A DNA stretch of 64,000 bases, from assembly GCA_025331435.1 (NCBI GenBank), contig JAIWNI010000020.1:248001-312000 (forward strand), given 5' to 3'. The translations under genes were made by a program, and so were the position numbers. The stretch is from Choanephora cucurbitarum (lineage: Eukaryota > Mucoromycota > Mucoromycetes > Mucorales > Choanephoraceae). Every line of letters begins with the position of its first letter. Positions within the stretch are counted from its first letter, which is position 1. The notes under the pieces were generated by a model that searched no databases, was not told the DNA's origin, and saw nothing but the letters and a program-made list of their open reading frames with translations. Of this stretch, positions 44,221 to 56,707 are shown piece after piece.

Positions 44221-46068
44221 ATGACACATTTTAGGTAAGAATGACAATCCTTTTCGATTGATATGTTCTTACAAATACTTTGTAGCGATTTTTCATATCT
44301 TCGTATGTCATACATTAGCATACAATGGCAAACTTGTAACTAACCGCTTTCAAAACAGAGCGAGTAAATATATATGTGTACCTCTTATCTTATTTGCTTT
44401 ACAGCGTCTACAGAAATGACAAATTTGAATGCCTTCGCATCAGCCGATTGCTGACTGGAGAATTGAGAGGAGTCATCACTTTGTTGTACATATCAATGAT
44501 GCTAATACAGCTTTCTTATGGTAAGTAGTGGTGTGAATGCTTAGTTTCAAGCTCTAAAAAGAATTCAATGTAGACATCGCTTCATCATGGATAAAATACA
44601 CAGAAAAATTTCTTGTGATTCCCAATACGACAACTATCATCAATAAGCCATTTGTAGCATGGACACAAGACCATCAACACGTTGCTGAGGTATACCTGGT
44701 TTTTAAGCTATATTTCTGAGATAAATTGACAGAGTCTTTTTTGATAGGCTTTTAACTACGTTGAGTGTGTCAACTTTTCACTACAGACTGGATCTTTTTT
44801 TCTAATGCAGTGCTTCTGGAACTACCTGTCAAACGCCATAACTAAAAGATCATTTATGGGCTCCAACGAATTCAAATTTTATATTTTTTGGTAAGCAATG
44901 GCTCAAATATAGTACATAAGTATTGTATTAATCTATGCGTGCAATAACTAGGGGTGTGATCAGCGCTGCTATCTTTCCTGTTCTACAATGGTATTTTAGA
45001 CACAATGCGCAACTAAGAGAGGCATTCCCACAGTTTATATATTCAATTGAAGGTTAGATTTATGACTTTATATTGTATTACTTTAGTTTGCTAACCTAAG
45101 AAGAAGTTCTCATCACTGGATGTCTTGGTATAAGATCTCATTACCGCTTCCAAAGACTACTGAAATTGACTCGTAACTCCAAAAAAAGTCCTCGCAATGT
45201 CATACAGAAGCTATCTTATTTTAAGGATATGAATATTCTATTTACTATTGTTCTTTTTCTTTATGGCACTGGGCTGATCATCGTCTGTGCAGATGGGCTT
45301 ACAGAACAGCTCGTAATCAATTCGAGCAAACTTGCTTCTGATTTAATGATTGGAAACATAAATACTTGCTCAATCTTCCTCTGGTTGGTGGCTGTAAGTA
45401 CAGCCTATATCATTATGGCTAGTCAAATTAACGATCCTTGAAAGATATCAATTTTTCATCCCAGAAGATCAACGGAAACAGGTGAAGCAATGAATGACAA
45501 TGTAGTATCAAATTCAGATGGCTGCAATGAAAAAGCAGAAAGCAAATCAAATGCTGATACAGATGCAAGCACAAGATACATTGGTATGTAACAAGATTTG
45601 AGAAAAGTCATTCTATTGAACATACATCTGACTTTCCTTTCCTGCATGATAGAAAGCAACAAAGTGCCTTTGTCTATCATTGATTACTCAGGTGCGAATC
45701 AAAGAGAATCCATTTTAGACAATGTATTAACGAATCCTATGTCACCAGTCGATGTCAACCGCCCTGTCGTTGAAAGTGCTTCAGTACTCGGCCATGAACT
45801 GATCACACACAATTATTATATGTCAAATTTGAACAATTCGTATAACCATCAACAGGCTGGCCTTGTTGCAGTCAATATGAACGAGACATTATATGATAGT
45901 CCTCACTTTTATCGCAATCACTCATATAATCCCTCTGTGCACACGGCTAATTCACCATCAGATGTTCCTTTAACACCTCTTAACAGGAGTATAAATCTTC
46001 CGCCAAGAAAGCTCAGTAGTGATTTAATTTATACTCATCCTGAGCATACATCTAGTTTTGGCCATTAA
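44221..46068 (+). CDS. Unrecognised multi-span membrane protein
   Basis: Exons I can support: 44221-44234 (ATG), 44405-44520, 44574-44689, 44748-44890, 44952-45052, 45104-45393, 45445-45583, 45653-46068; about 445 residues. A small extra exon between 44234 and 44405 is possible. Six or seven hydrophobic segments are visible: ITLLYISMMLIQLS, SLQTGSFFLMQCFWNYL, FYIFWGVISAAIFPVLQWYF, FIYSIEVLITGCLGI, ILFTIVLFLYGTGLIIVC and SIFLWLVAISIF. A basic loop (RLLKLTRNSKKSPRN) precedes the fifth. The last exon is a hydrophilic, Ser/Asn/Pro-rich tail of about 140 residues. Topology and tail would suit a receptor-like protein, but I recognise no family and give no function. Confidence 0.7.
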
Positions 46069-46239
46069 TATACTCTTCTTTTCTGCTATACTTCTATATT
46101 AAACAATTCTAATGATTTCAACCGAACTAATAACTTTAATTACATTGGGTGCGTTTCTCATCAAGGTTCATTTTTCTTTATTGTTTTTTCTAAGGATAAT
46201 AATACCAGATCATACAGAAATTATATAATAGTTGACTAT

Positions 46240-47818
46240 TTAATAAGGCGGGTAGCCATTAGGGGGGTGTCCATGTTGATGAGGTGGATAAGGTGAGTTT
46301 GTGGGTGGATATCCACCAATGTTAGCATTTGGTGGATATGCTCCTTGATGTGCTGCAAATGGAGTGCCTAATGTATCAGCATGAGGTATGTAACCACCAG
46401 CAAATTGCTGAGGCTCGGGAAATCCACCATATTGTTGCGAAGGTGGATAAGGGCTGTTGTGGTTGTAAATAGGAAAGCTGTTACGGTTACCGGGTACATT
46501 ACCGTGCTGAACATAACCTCCACTTTGAGATGGGTAACCTATTAGATTAAGTTTAGAGCTCAAATTCTTTCTTTGCTAGCTTTCACAATAAATAAATCAG
46601 TGCTTACCTCCATAGCTGAGACGATGTCCATTTGCGTTTTGTTGAGGGTTGTAAGAAGATGACAACAAAGGAGCATGGGAGCTTGCTGGCGTAGATTCTG
46701 GATAACCATGTCCCATATGAGGAGGTGGAGAAGTTGGTCTGTTTGACTGTGCTGATGACGGGCCACTGTAAGAAGAAGGGCGACCGTTGTTTAATGGTGG
46801 AGGGTATGCCTGATGCTGCTGAGGATAAAGCTGTTGTGTTCCTGTAGACATAGACGGTGTAGGGTTGACAGGAGGATATGGATGGGTGTTAGCATATGGT
46901 GGTCGCTCTTGTTGAATTGGATAAGCACTGTTTCCATGAAATGCAGGTGTGGAGTGAGACTCAATGGGTCTTACAGGACCTGTTGTGGGTGGATAAGGTG
47001 AAGAGGTAGGATAAGGCCGAGCTTGCTGAGGGTGCATGACACCAGATTGTGGCAAAGAAGGAGCATGACTGCCTGATTGTTTGAAGTGCTTGCTCATACC
47101 GAATCTTGTAGGTGTACGTTTAGGAGGTGGACGCTAGAGAGGTTATATAACAAGTCTTAAAAACAAAAAGTTGCTTTTACAATCAAAAGTAGACCAAGCA
47201 CTTACTGCAGCATAGAATGTCAATTCCAAATAAATTTCACCAGCAGGCTTTCCTTTGTAGTGTAACTCGAACCAATCTATTTTAAAATTTAGAATAAATA
47301 CGACTACAAATATTACATCGACATACTGTCTTCTTCGCCCTCAACTAATACTTTGGAGATATCTAATTCACATTCTGAAATCAACTCTTGTCTCTTTCCG
47401 TCTTCATCATAGACCTGAACTACCACTTTGTCTTTCTTTTCGGGAATAGGCAGCGTAACCTAGTAATTAGTGTAAGTTGACAAGCTCAATGCTTTAAACT
47501 GTCTTATCACAGTACTTGGTCATCCCAAACAGGATGCTGTCCACCTCGAATATCAGTTTTTGTTCTTTCTATTGCTTCTCCAATACGAAATATCACGAAG
47601 GGATCCTGTTTGCCGACTATCTTTTATGTGAAGGTTAAAATCGGTGATATGTGTCTTCACTGTTTCAAATCATATACTCACTTCACGCTCAGGTAAATAT
47701 CGCTAGATATAAGTAACAACATAAGCAATGATTGGATAAACTCTTTGTGTTGAACGAAATAACTTACAGCCTTATAGGCAACTATGACTAGTTGTCCAAT
47801 AATTTTTGGGGTCGACAT
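46240..47818 (-). CDS. C2-domain protein with Pro/Gly/Tyr-rich tail (Inn1/Fic1-like)
   Basis: Seven exons on the minus strand: 47818-47768, 47702-47682, 47620-47516, 47459-47327, 47276-47206, 47133-46608, 46538-46240; 401 residues. One exon is only 21 nt. The C2 domain fills residues 1-130: IGQLVIVAYKARYLPEREIVGKQDPFVIFRIG, HPVWDDQVTLPIPE and GEIYLELTFYA. The rest is low-complexity with recurring PYPP and GGYPP motifs. This arrangement matches ingression protein Fic1/Inn1, which couples the contractile ring to membrane ingression and septum formation in yeasts. That function is a family inference. It converges with the preceding membrane-protein gene, 171 bp apart. Confidence 0.8.
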
Positions 47819-48570
47819 GTACAAATTAAAATAATTAGAAAAGAAAGAAAAGCAAAATACTCGGCGCAGATATTTTTGGCGCATGTATCGGGTTTTTAAA
47901 CCAATAGGATTGTGAGTATACTTTTCAGGCACACCTCATTACTGCAAAATGACTTGTCAAGTATGAGTGTTGATCAGAGAAGAAACAAATATTATTTGCC
48001 GAATCTCAGTTCAGAGGCTGAAGTTCTTTTAATTCTGAGAAGATACATGCTTGTCTGTATATTGTTGAGATGGCACACTTTTATTCATTAAGTCCATTAA
48101 CATATTGCCTTTTTTCTTAGAGACTATTGAGTTTTGTAGCAAGCAGATACTGATTACTTGAGCAAGAAAAAGCTTACATAAAACATAGCGTTGTCAACAT
48201 GTTGAAAGAAGTTACATAGTTAATGACATGTAATTACTCGATCTCATCAACCAAAGAAATAAGGTAAAGCATGGGTTGTACATCAGAAGAGAGAAAGCAA
48301 CAGCTTGTGGACATATATGCCTTAAGTGTGCTCTTTTTCTTTTATTATTTGTAGGATGTTTCGAAAGCAAGACATCATCTTTTTCCTAATTCAACAAAAA
48401 CTGCATTATTTGACCAGTCATAAAGGGCCAGTTTTGTGTAACGAACTTTATAAACTTTTTAAGCAAGCTTCACAACAAACAAAGTACAAAAAAAGGTTTG
48501 CTTGCACTTTATGCTTTTTTATTGTTTTCTTCTATCTAAAAACACTTTTTGAAATTACTACTTGAAAGAC
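47819..48570. other. Intergenic, divergent promoter space
   Basis: Between the C2 gene and phospholipase D. An open frame at 48326-48565 (MFRKQDIIFFLIQQKLHYLT from its internal ATG at 48359) is protein-like and ends 6 bp before the PLD start, but I find no splice link and no family. Confidence 0.4.
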
Positions 48571-51500
48571 ATGTCGCATCCAATATCCTCTAATATGGAG
48601 TATCTAAACACTATGGCTAACAAATCACGTATTGGGATTGATGAAAGTGCAAAGGACTATTTCTCGCAGCAACCTAGTCACTTTAGTTCATCATTAGAGA
48701 ATCAATGGCATTCTGTTTTTCGGCGCATGTCTCTTAATATTCAGAGAGGCGAAAGCTTTTCTAAAGATCTGAGTGCTATGAATACAAAAAGTCATTCTTT
48801 TCAGCATCGGGCTGATTTAGCATCAAGCAATTTACATCAAGGCGATTTTGATGAAACGTTTGAAGATGATACGCTGCCAAATTTAGAAGACATTGTTCAG
48901 CTTGGTGCTAGCCAATCTATGACTTTCACAAATGGATATTTCGAAAGCCCTTTTGAATCAGATACTAATACACTTTACTTTTACGAAGAGAAGAGGGTAC
49001 ATCCCTTGAGTACTGGTTTATATGACAGGCCTCATGACATCAAAGCGAGCATGTCTGATGACACAGACAAAGGTTTGTTGCTTAGGGAAGATGACGCATG
49101 TATTTATGTACTTCGATCAATTAATGCAATAATAGCATATCAGCATAAAGTTCACTCAGCAGAGATCAATGAAAGTGTCAAAGTAACTGACCCGATAAAT
49201 CAAACAAAATCAAGTGCTCCTTATTACCCATTCGCTTTTGCACCACTTTACCTCTCTCTTCTATGCCGCGACGAGCATGCCAGGAAAGCAGTAAGTAAAT
49301 GTTTCTTACTAATTGGCTTTCGTGATGCTGAGGCTATGTTCGCTTTATGTAGCCTCCTATATTGTTTGATGCCTTAAATGTAAGAAACAGGTAAACATCA
49401 AATACTCCAATATACTAACTTGAACGAACAACATCAGATATCAATTACTGGTTCAATAATGCACCAGAACGTCTCGCACAAATTGTGGTCGTTTCGTATT
49501 GATATTCAATATGGCGATATCAAATGGTTCATCCGCCGCACCATTATCGAGTTCTACAACCTTCACTTAACATTAAAGTTCAAATACATATCAGGTTTTA
49601 TTTTAGAGCCACCTCCATCCTTTCCAAGTCAACTAACTCATTTGACCAATGCTGCATTGACATCCATGCATATTGCAAGAGATCAGGAAGAGAGCTTATG
49701 GAGGGATATAGCGCTCAAAAGATGCGATGCACTAGAAAGCTACCTGAAAGAGCTAATTCGACGGGCAAGCATGACAGTCAATTACGAGCTATGCGAGTTT
49801 CTCGAACTCAGTGCACTTTCTATTGTTAAAGATATGGGATGGAAGGGTAAGGAAGGCTATTTAGAATATCGAGTTCGTCTTCCTTCGCTCCGTCTGTTCA
49901 AATGGCAGAAATGGCAGAAAGAATGGGTAATTCTTCGGGACTCCTATGTTGCATTTTGTGAAGATATATCCTCCAGGATACCTACAGATGTCTTACTCTT
50001 TGACAAACACGTCAAATTCGTCCAAACACAAGGTACATTTGGTACTCATCTTGTTATCTCAAACGCTTCAAAACAAATAGAAATCAAAGCACCTACATCA
50101 AGACACATGGATGAATGGATAGAAATGTTTAGCAAAGTACAGACAGAATCACCTTGGATGATGAATCATCGATTTGGGTCATTTGCTCCAATCAGAAGGA
50201 ATGCAAATGTCAAATGGTTTGTAGACGGACAAGGTTGTATACTTTATATTTGTTTGACAGCATCCGAATACTAATGCTCCTTTCAAAGATTACTTTGAAG
50301 CAGTTGCGCAAGCTATCCTATCAGCGAAATCTGAAATTTTCATTGAAGATTGGTGGCTAGTGAGTGATATTTCTTCTCTTTTCTTTTAAGGAAAGGACAT
50401 TCGTCTGACTATCATTAATCTATGTAACAGAGCCCTCAATTAGTAAAGTAGAACAAAAAGTAATTGGACCCAAACTTATCTTTAAGTACAGTATTTACGT
50501 AGACCACCTAAAGGAAACGAAGAATATAGGTTGGATCGATTATTGAAAAGGAAAGCATGTGAGGGCATTATGATTTACATAGTGCTTTACAAAAACGTAT
50601 CGGTTGCTCTGCCATTGGATTCTCAACATACGCAAGAGTGGATGCATCAGATTCATCCAAATATCATCGTCCAACGTCATTCCAATCTGACTTCGCCCTT
50701 ATGGGCACATCATGAAGTAAGCAGAACAAATCAGATTGACCACAGTATCACTTATAATATGCTTTATGTTTCAGAAAATCTTGGTGATTGATAGTAGATT
50801 AGCTTTTGTTGGGGGATTAGATTTATGCTTTGGGTAAGTTACACACTTCTAACGAATAAGTGGTTTTTCTTATCGATATATAGTCGTTATGATACAACTG
50901 AGCATGCTCTAATGGACTATCCCGCTAACAACATAAAAGAAGTATTTCCTGGACAAGACTATTCCAATCCTCGTATTAAAGATTTTGAAAAAGGTAAGTC
51001 AAATAGAACCAAACTAAGCCATGAAATTTAGTCTGTTGTCTTTATCTAGTAAGTCAATATGATAGAGAGTTAGTTGACAAACAATACACTCCGAGAATGC
51101 CTTGGCATGACGTGCATACAGCCATGGTAAGATTTGACATAAAAGAAAAACACTAGAAATTTGATTGGGACTAACATTTTGATGTTAGTCAGGTCCACCA
51201 GCAAGAGATGTAGCACGCCATTTTGTTCAGAGATGGAACTTCGTTAAATCAAACAGAGAAGGAGTTCCGTTCCTTTTGCCCAAAGGTGAATATGTGTCTC
51301 CAAGAGATGAGCGGAAGTTCAAAGGCAGCTGTCGTATTCAGGTTCTTAGAAGCAGTGCTCGATGGAGCCAAGGCATTGCCAGAGAGGTACTTCGTTCTAG
51401 ATTGTATCACTCAATATAGATAACTCAATATACCTTACCAAGCATTCAATCTACAATGCATATATGGAATGCATATTTAAAGCTAAGCATTTCATTTATA

Positions 51501-53054
51501 TTGAAAACCAGTTTTTCAGTATGTGTACATATCAAATTAACGAGCAACAGGAGACTCAGTGTTTCTGTATTATAGTTACCACAACTGATCCTGAAAACAA
51601 GTTGATCAAGAATAAGATTGGTCAAGCCATAGTCGAAAGAATCAAAAGAGCACATAAAGATAATCAAGCATTCAAAGTCATCGTGATCATACCAATCGCA
51701 CCCGGATTTGAAGGCGATTTTGTCCAAAACAATAAGCAATCTATGGCTCTAAGGCAAGTAAAACATGTGAAAAATACAGCAATTCTAAATGCAAGGTAAC
51801 AATACTAAGGCATAATCGAAACCAAAAAATTTTTTTTCTAGATCAGTTGCCCAATATCAATATAGCTCAATCTCTCGAGGCAAATACTCTATTTTTGAGC
51901 AGTTAAAAAAAGCCAACATACCTGTGGACAAGTACATTTCATTCTACAGTTTGCGCAATTGGGACAAGTCAAAACCAGGTTTAAACGAACAAAGCAGTGG
52001 ACTAATTCCTGTACAAACATCAGCGCATTCATCTCCTGAGCTTGCTCCTTCAGGATATAATCTGCGTCCACTTAACAGGAAGAAGACGCGATCTAGATCT
52101 TTAAGCCAAAGCAAGTCTCTAAACGAAACTACTCAGATGAGGCAGCAAGTAACTTCAATACCATTTATGGATCCACAAAACATGATTGACCATAGAAAAA
52201 CGTTTTTTGTAACCGAGCAAGTATATATTCATTCCAAGTTAATGATTGTAGATGACAAGATAGCCATTTGTGGATCTGGTAAGAATTTCTTGCAAGAAGA
52301 TAAACCTTATCAGCTAACTCAACTATTGCTCAGCTAATTTGAATGACAGGTACAGAGAGAAAAAATACACATAATAAAATGGAGCTCAAAATAAATGACC
52401 ATACGCTATCAAAGATCGCAATTAGGGAACAGAGATTCTGAACTTGTTGTCATCGTAGAAGACACAGACATGATAGATTCTAGGATGAACGGAAGACCAG
52501 TAAGTTGATTGAATTTAGTAAAATTCAATTGTTAAATTTTGTTTTTTTTTGTATAGTACAAAGCTGCAAAGTTTGCATTCACACTTCGTATGCAATTGTT
52601 TAAAGAGCATTTGGGTCTCTTGAATCAAGACAACAATTTGTATCACCTTATAAAAGACGATGATCTCATGGATCCACTTGATCTGGATTTCTACGGCCGT
52701 ATTTGGAACAAAATAGCAGAGAAAAACACTTTGATATATAGGGAAATGTTTCGGTGCGTACCCGATAACACAGGTACAAGAAAAACGGATGTATTCTGAT
52801 AAGCAATTAATGATACAATGATTGCTACTTGTATAGTTCATTCCATTGAGCAGCATCGACAATTTGTGCCTGATCCAAACCGAGTTTTGCCTGGCCACAT
52901 AGCAGAGCCATGGAAATATACTGATGAACAGATTTTGTTCAAGCTGAACCAGATTCAAGGACATCTCGTTGAATTCCCTATTGATTATTTAAAAGACGTC
53001 AATCTTACAGCTTCCATGATGCAAGAAGCAGTTCCGCCTATTGTGTTTACTTGA
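48571..53054 (+). CDS. Phospholipase D, PX-PH type (Spo14/PLD1 family)
   Basis: Sixteen exons, about 1,192 residues: 48571-49290, 49353-49379, 49438-50233, 50289-50359, 50431-50442, 50492-50716, 50775-50833, 50884-50993, 51050-51126, 51189-51386, 51443-51753, 51842-52278, 52334-52349, 52415-52499, 52557-52773, 52837-53054. A PX-like region (FRIDIQYGDIKWFIRRT) is followed by a PH domain (KWQKEWVILRDSYVAF). The catalytic half has IEDWWLSPQLYLRRPP, the first HKD region WAHHEKILVIDSRLAFVGGLD and the second VYIHSKLMIVDDKIAICGSANLNDRS, then QLGNRDSE, so both active-site motifs are complete after splicing. It cleaves phosphatidylcholine to phosphatidic acid. Exons 5 and 13 are microexons (12 and 16 nt). 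Intron 51754-51841 is best read with a GC donor. Confidence 0.92.
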
Positions 53055-53224
53055 ATGTCTTGTACTACCATCCTAATAAACATCTTCAACCAATTACGCC
53101 TGAACAACGTAAAGGACTCAAATGAATGTCATTTCCTATGTGTTTTCTTTTTTTTTTGTTTGTGATTTTGTTTTATTTCTATTTTATTTGTGTTTTTATA
53201 GTACAAGAAAAAAGCCTTTAGTGT

Positions 53225-54297
53225 ATGGCCGTCCTTAGTTTATTAGAAAGGCCCTTCGTTTCCATGGTGAATCGTTTGGAGATCTGGGTAAGATCGATCG
53301 CAACAAACGTGGCTAATGAAACAGACTGGACAGATTCAACTAAAGGCTCATGGTATAATTCAATAACTAAAAGAAAGAGAAAAAATCGGATAAAGAAAAA
53401 TTGATGGTTTTTGTTTCAGGTATCTTCACCCACGCCAGCATGCAGTTGAGCTTCTCTGCTTATCTACAGGCTTTATAGCAGCGTCCGGGTATTATTTGCA
53501 AAAAGTATGTCAGCCTTCTGGACAATTATGGCACCTTATGATTCATTTTAAACCTATGAGTCGCGCTAGTTGGACCGAAAAACTTCTGATGGTATCTTTG
53601 CTTGGCTCACTTGGTGTGACTTTGACACATAAGATTATTCGTAAAAACAAGCTATTTATGCTACAACCGTGTCATATGAGCGCAGGTCTATTATTAATTA
53701 CAATGAATAATCCAAACAAAAGCTGCATTATCACCAGCATATTGTTTAATATCTATTTACACACTCAATGGGGCGCCATAGCTGCTCTTGTTTTTCCAGA
53801 TTTGCGAGATCATTACCTTATTGGTGAAACGTTTAATTTCTTTGCAGGTAAGTCTTACTATTTTGACCAGACATGTTGCTGGTACAGTACTGACTTCCTT
53901 TCTCGAGTGGATTAGAGCACATACTGATTCTTGTTTGTCCTGTCTATATGATTTACTCTGGAAGATATTTGGTTCTACCTACTTCAAAAGATATGGCGCT
54001 GCTGTCATTTTCCATTTATAGCTTCTTTCATTCACCAATCCTAAGTATTTGTGCTCTGAAATCCGGACAAAACCTCAATTATATCTTTTCTCCTCCTCCA
54101 AGTAAGTTTATATATTTATATGTTCTTTGCAAAAAAAACCGTATATTGAACTACACATCATAGTTGGTTTTTTACTTCGAATGGGTCGAGGATATAGAGT
54201 TGCGTTATATTCCATTGCGCTGGGGGCTATGTTTGGTACCCGGTATGGCTTTGTGGAGCCCATGATGGCCGTGATCCCTCGAAAAACAATTATCTAG
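53225..54297 (+). CDS. TMEM164-family membrane acyltransferase-like protein
   Basis: Four exons, starting at ATG 53225: to about 53351, then about 53420-53847, 53911-54101 and 54163-54297 (TAG). About 290 residues. The opening WYLHPRQHAVELLCLSTGF, the central segment with LQPCHM and TQWGAIAALVFPDLRD, and the C-terminal NLNYIFSPP follow the pattern of TMEM164, in which a Cys next to a His (here CH in LQPCHM) is thought catalytic. About six membrane helices are visible. In humans TMEM164 transfers C20:4 acyl chains to ether phosphatidylethanolamine. Here the role is only inferred. It lies 170 bp behind phospholipase D, same strand. Confidence 0.72.
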
Positions 54298-54887
54298 ACA
54301 ATCAAGTGCGACTTCATCATGCTAGTTCGGTTTGACACTAGAAAGTATAGAAAATGTATAATGAATGTGTCTCTTTTTGGTATAATTGTAATATATGACT
54401 TAGAAAGAAACAAATAAATAAAAATGTAAGAAATCGAAAGCTAGATAACCTGATCAATCCTTTTGAAGGTAATTAGAATAAGCAGAGCACAGGGGAATCA
54501 ATTGATTGTTGATCTTTCCGACTGCACTAGTGAAGTCGATGATTGCTCTGACTTTAAAACAAGAACATCCGTATATTCCTTCAATTTAACCCGAGATAAA
54601 CCTACAATGACTGGTTACACAAGTGGCATTGCACAATAAGAAATAATAGAATATAGGGCAATTTTCTGTTAATTTAACGACTAAAAGGAAAGCATGGAAA
54701 AAAATAAGGAAGATGGAAAGCCGAGAAAGGAAACATAAATTAGCTTGTAGGACTATAAATCAAGTTCTCTACAACTTTTTGTTTCTTTTTGCTTTTACCT
54801 TCATCCTTTTTCCTTTATTCGTTTCAAACACATCTTTACCCATTCCCTTCATTTAAGTGCAACCAAAAAGCCAAACACTAGCAAAAA
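54298..54887. promoter_or_regulatory. Upstream region of the LysM gene
   Basis: No gene seen. A TATA-like ACTATAAATC lies at about 54751-54760, and the 100 bases before the ATG are a C/T-rich leader typical of expressed fungal genes. Confidence 0.35.
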
Positions 54888-56649
54888 ATGCATATCTCAA
54901 TTGCTATAATTGCAATTGCAATTCTCCCTTCTACTGCTATTGCCCTGACAAGCGTGTCAAACAGTAAAACAACAACCATTTATAACGATATAGAGACTAG
55001 CCCACACGCTGCCAGTTACCTTGCTCCGTTCGCCTCTAATGATGCAATTGAAAAACCTTATGAATTGATTGATGATCATGAAGATCTAATTCAAAAAAGA
55101 GATGGTACTCTCGTCTCTTTGAGAAAGCGAGGCGATGATTGCGAGAAGTACCACAAAGGTAAGAAGTTAAAACATATCTCAATAACAGTTATTGAATGTG
55201 CCTTATATTGTTCTATTGAAATGAAGCTGTTCGCGGTGACGACTGTTACAAATTAAGCCTCAAATATGAGATTGACATTGATAATGTTTATCAATGGAAC
55301 AGTCAAATCAATTCCAAGTGTACCAACATCTATCCTGGCAAGAAATACTGTATCAAGAAGCAAAATGTGTCAACATTAGCTAAGACATGTGTCAAAACAC
55401 ATATCGGTAAGTGGATATTTTTGGTATCATGCTATGTATTGGGTTCTCACCTTTTTACACCATTTCAGTTAGTAGCCATGATAATTGTATCTCTGTCGCC
55501 AAGTCCAATGGTATCTCTGTCAATCAGTTTTATGATATGAACCCTTCAATTCATAGAGGCTCATGTGACAACTTATTGACAGGTGGTACTTACTGTGTCA
55601 AAGAATCTAATTCTAGTAGATTTGTGTCCAACAAGGTAGCCAAGAAGAAGCTTAGTGCCAGAAAAAAGTCTAGTAAGAGAAAGAAGACTACTAAAAAGAA
55701 GAAGTCTACCAAGAAGAAGTCCACCAAGAAGAAGTCCACCAAGAAGAAGTCCACCAAGAAGAAGTCTACCAAGAAGAAGTCTACCAAGAAGAAGTCTACC
55801 AAGAAGAAGTCTACCAAGAAGAAGTCTACCAAGAAAAATATTACAAGAAAGAAGACTAGCTCTAGAAAAAAGACAACCACCAAGAAGAAGACAACCACTA
55901 AGAAGAAGACAACCACCAAGAAGAAGACAACTACCAGAAAGGCTACTAAAACTTCCACCGGTATTACTGATCAACGCAGATTGCTTCAAAAGGGTTCTGC
56001 TCTGACCTACTACTGGATTGCTCATCCCGATGACTATGAACACTCGGGGAAGCAAGTGACCATCAAGACCTGCGACGGCAAGAGTTTGGGTACTGTTGCT
56101 CAAAAATATGCTGACGCTCTTGTCATGGAAGGTACAGGTATTGTTGGTGACAAAATCATTAATCTTGGAGGCTGTACTTGCAGAGACTACCAATGCTTCA
56201 TGGAAGTAGACAAAAAAGAGGATCCATACGGCTTGACAGGTAATTCCATAACAATCCAATCTTTTTTATTATCATTATTAACATTTCGAATCCCTTTAGC
56301 TTATGGTGGCCCTCTTCGTCCTTTTATCACAATTGCTGCTAACGATATCAAACGCGACACAAAGATATTTGTTCCTGAAATTGTCGGTTGGGAAATTCCC
56401 GGTTCTGCCAAGAAACACAATGGTTGTTTACTCGTGGATGGTAAGTCCAAACCGTACTAAAATAAATTAAGCATTACACAAACCCTAAGATTTTTCTTAT
56501 AAACAGATCAAAGCTGGAGTTTCGATAAAAATCATATTGATCTCTATGTCTACCGAGAAAAGCATTACCGCACGTTAAATAGCGAGCACAAGGTCAGCAA
56601 GGTCAATATTTATGAAGGAGGCGATTGTCACCTTTTAAATTATGAATAA
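54888..56649 (+). CDS. Secreted LysM protein with lysine-rich tandem repeat and a barrel-like C-terminal domain
   Basis: Five exons: 54888-55158, 55227-55406, 55469-56239, 56300-56440, 56507-56649; 501 residues. A hydrophobic signal peptide (first ~20 residues) is followed by a dibasic site (LIQKRDG, LRKRGDD). Two LysM domains follow: VRGDDCYKLSLKYEIDIDNV...QINSKC...PGKKYC and VSSHDNCISVAKSNGISVNQF...GGTYC, both with the paired cysteines of fungal LysM modules, which bind chitin or related glycans. A ~90-residue STKKK/TTTKKK repeat comes next. The C-terminal ~150 residues (YYWIAHPDDYE..., DLYVYREKHY) resemble a 3D/double-psi barrel domain, a tentative call. All four introns split codons after the first base. 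Confidence 0.78.
55670..55945 (+). repeat. In-frame 15-bp and 18-bp tandem repeats coding for STKKK and TTTKKK
   Basis: Nine or ten near-identical units of AAGAAGAAGTCTACC (55696-55835) are followed, after a short spacer, by four units of AAGAAGAAGACAACCACC type (55872-55935). Because the unit lacks stops on either strand, it also creates long open frames in the antisense direction. Unit number is likely to vary among strains. Confidence 0.85.
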
Positions 56650-56707
56650 GAATAAATTATATTTTTTCTGTTTATTATCAATATTTTTCTCTTTGATTTT
56701 CTGTCTT

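Noticed and set aside
48326..48565. 79-codon frame directly before phospholipase D
   Set aside because: No ATG in good context at its start, no motif, and no splice path into the PLD frame; it may be leader sequence.
52261..52440. Apparent frameshift in the second catalytic motif of phospholipase D
   Set aside because: Resolved by a 16-nt microexon between introns 52279-52333 and 52350-52414, which rebuilds GSANLNDRSQLGNRDSE in frame.
55573..56259. 228- and 122-codon antisense frames over the LysM gene
   Set aside because: Produced by the stop-free 15-bp repeat; the peptides are monotonous Leu/Phe repeats.
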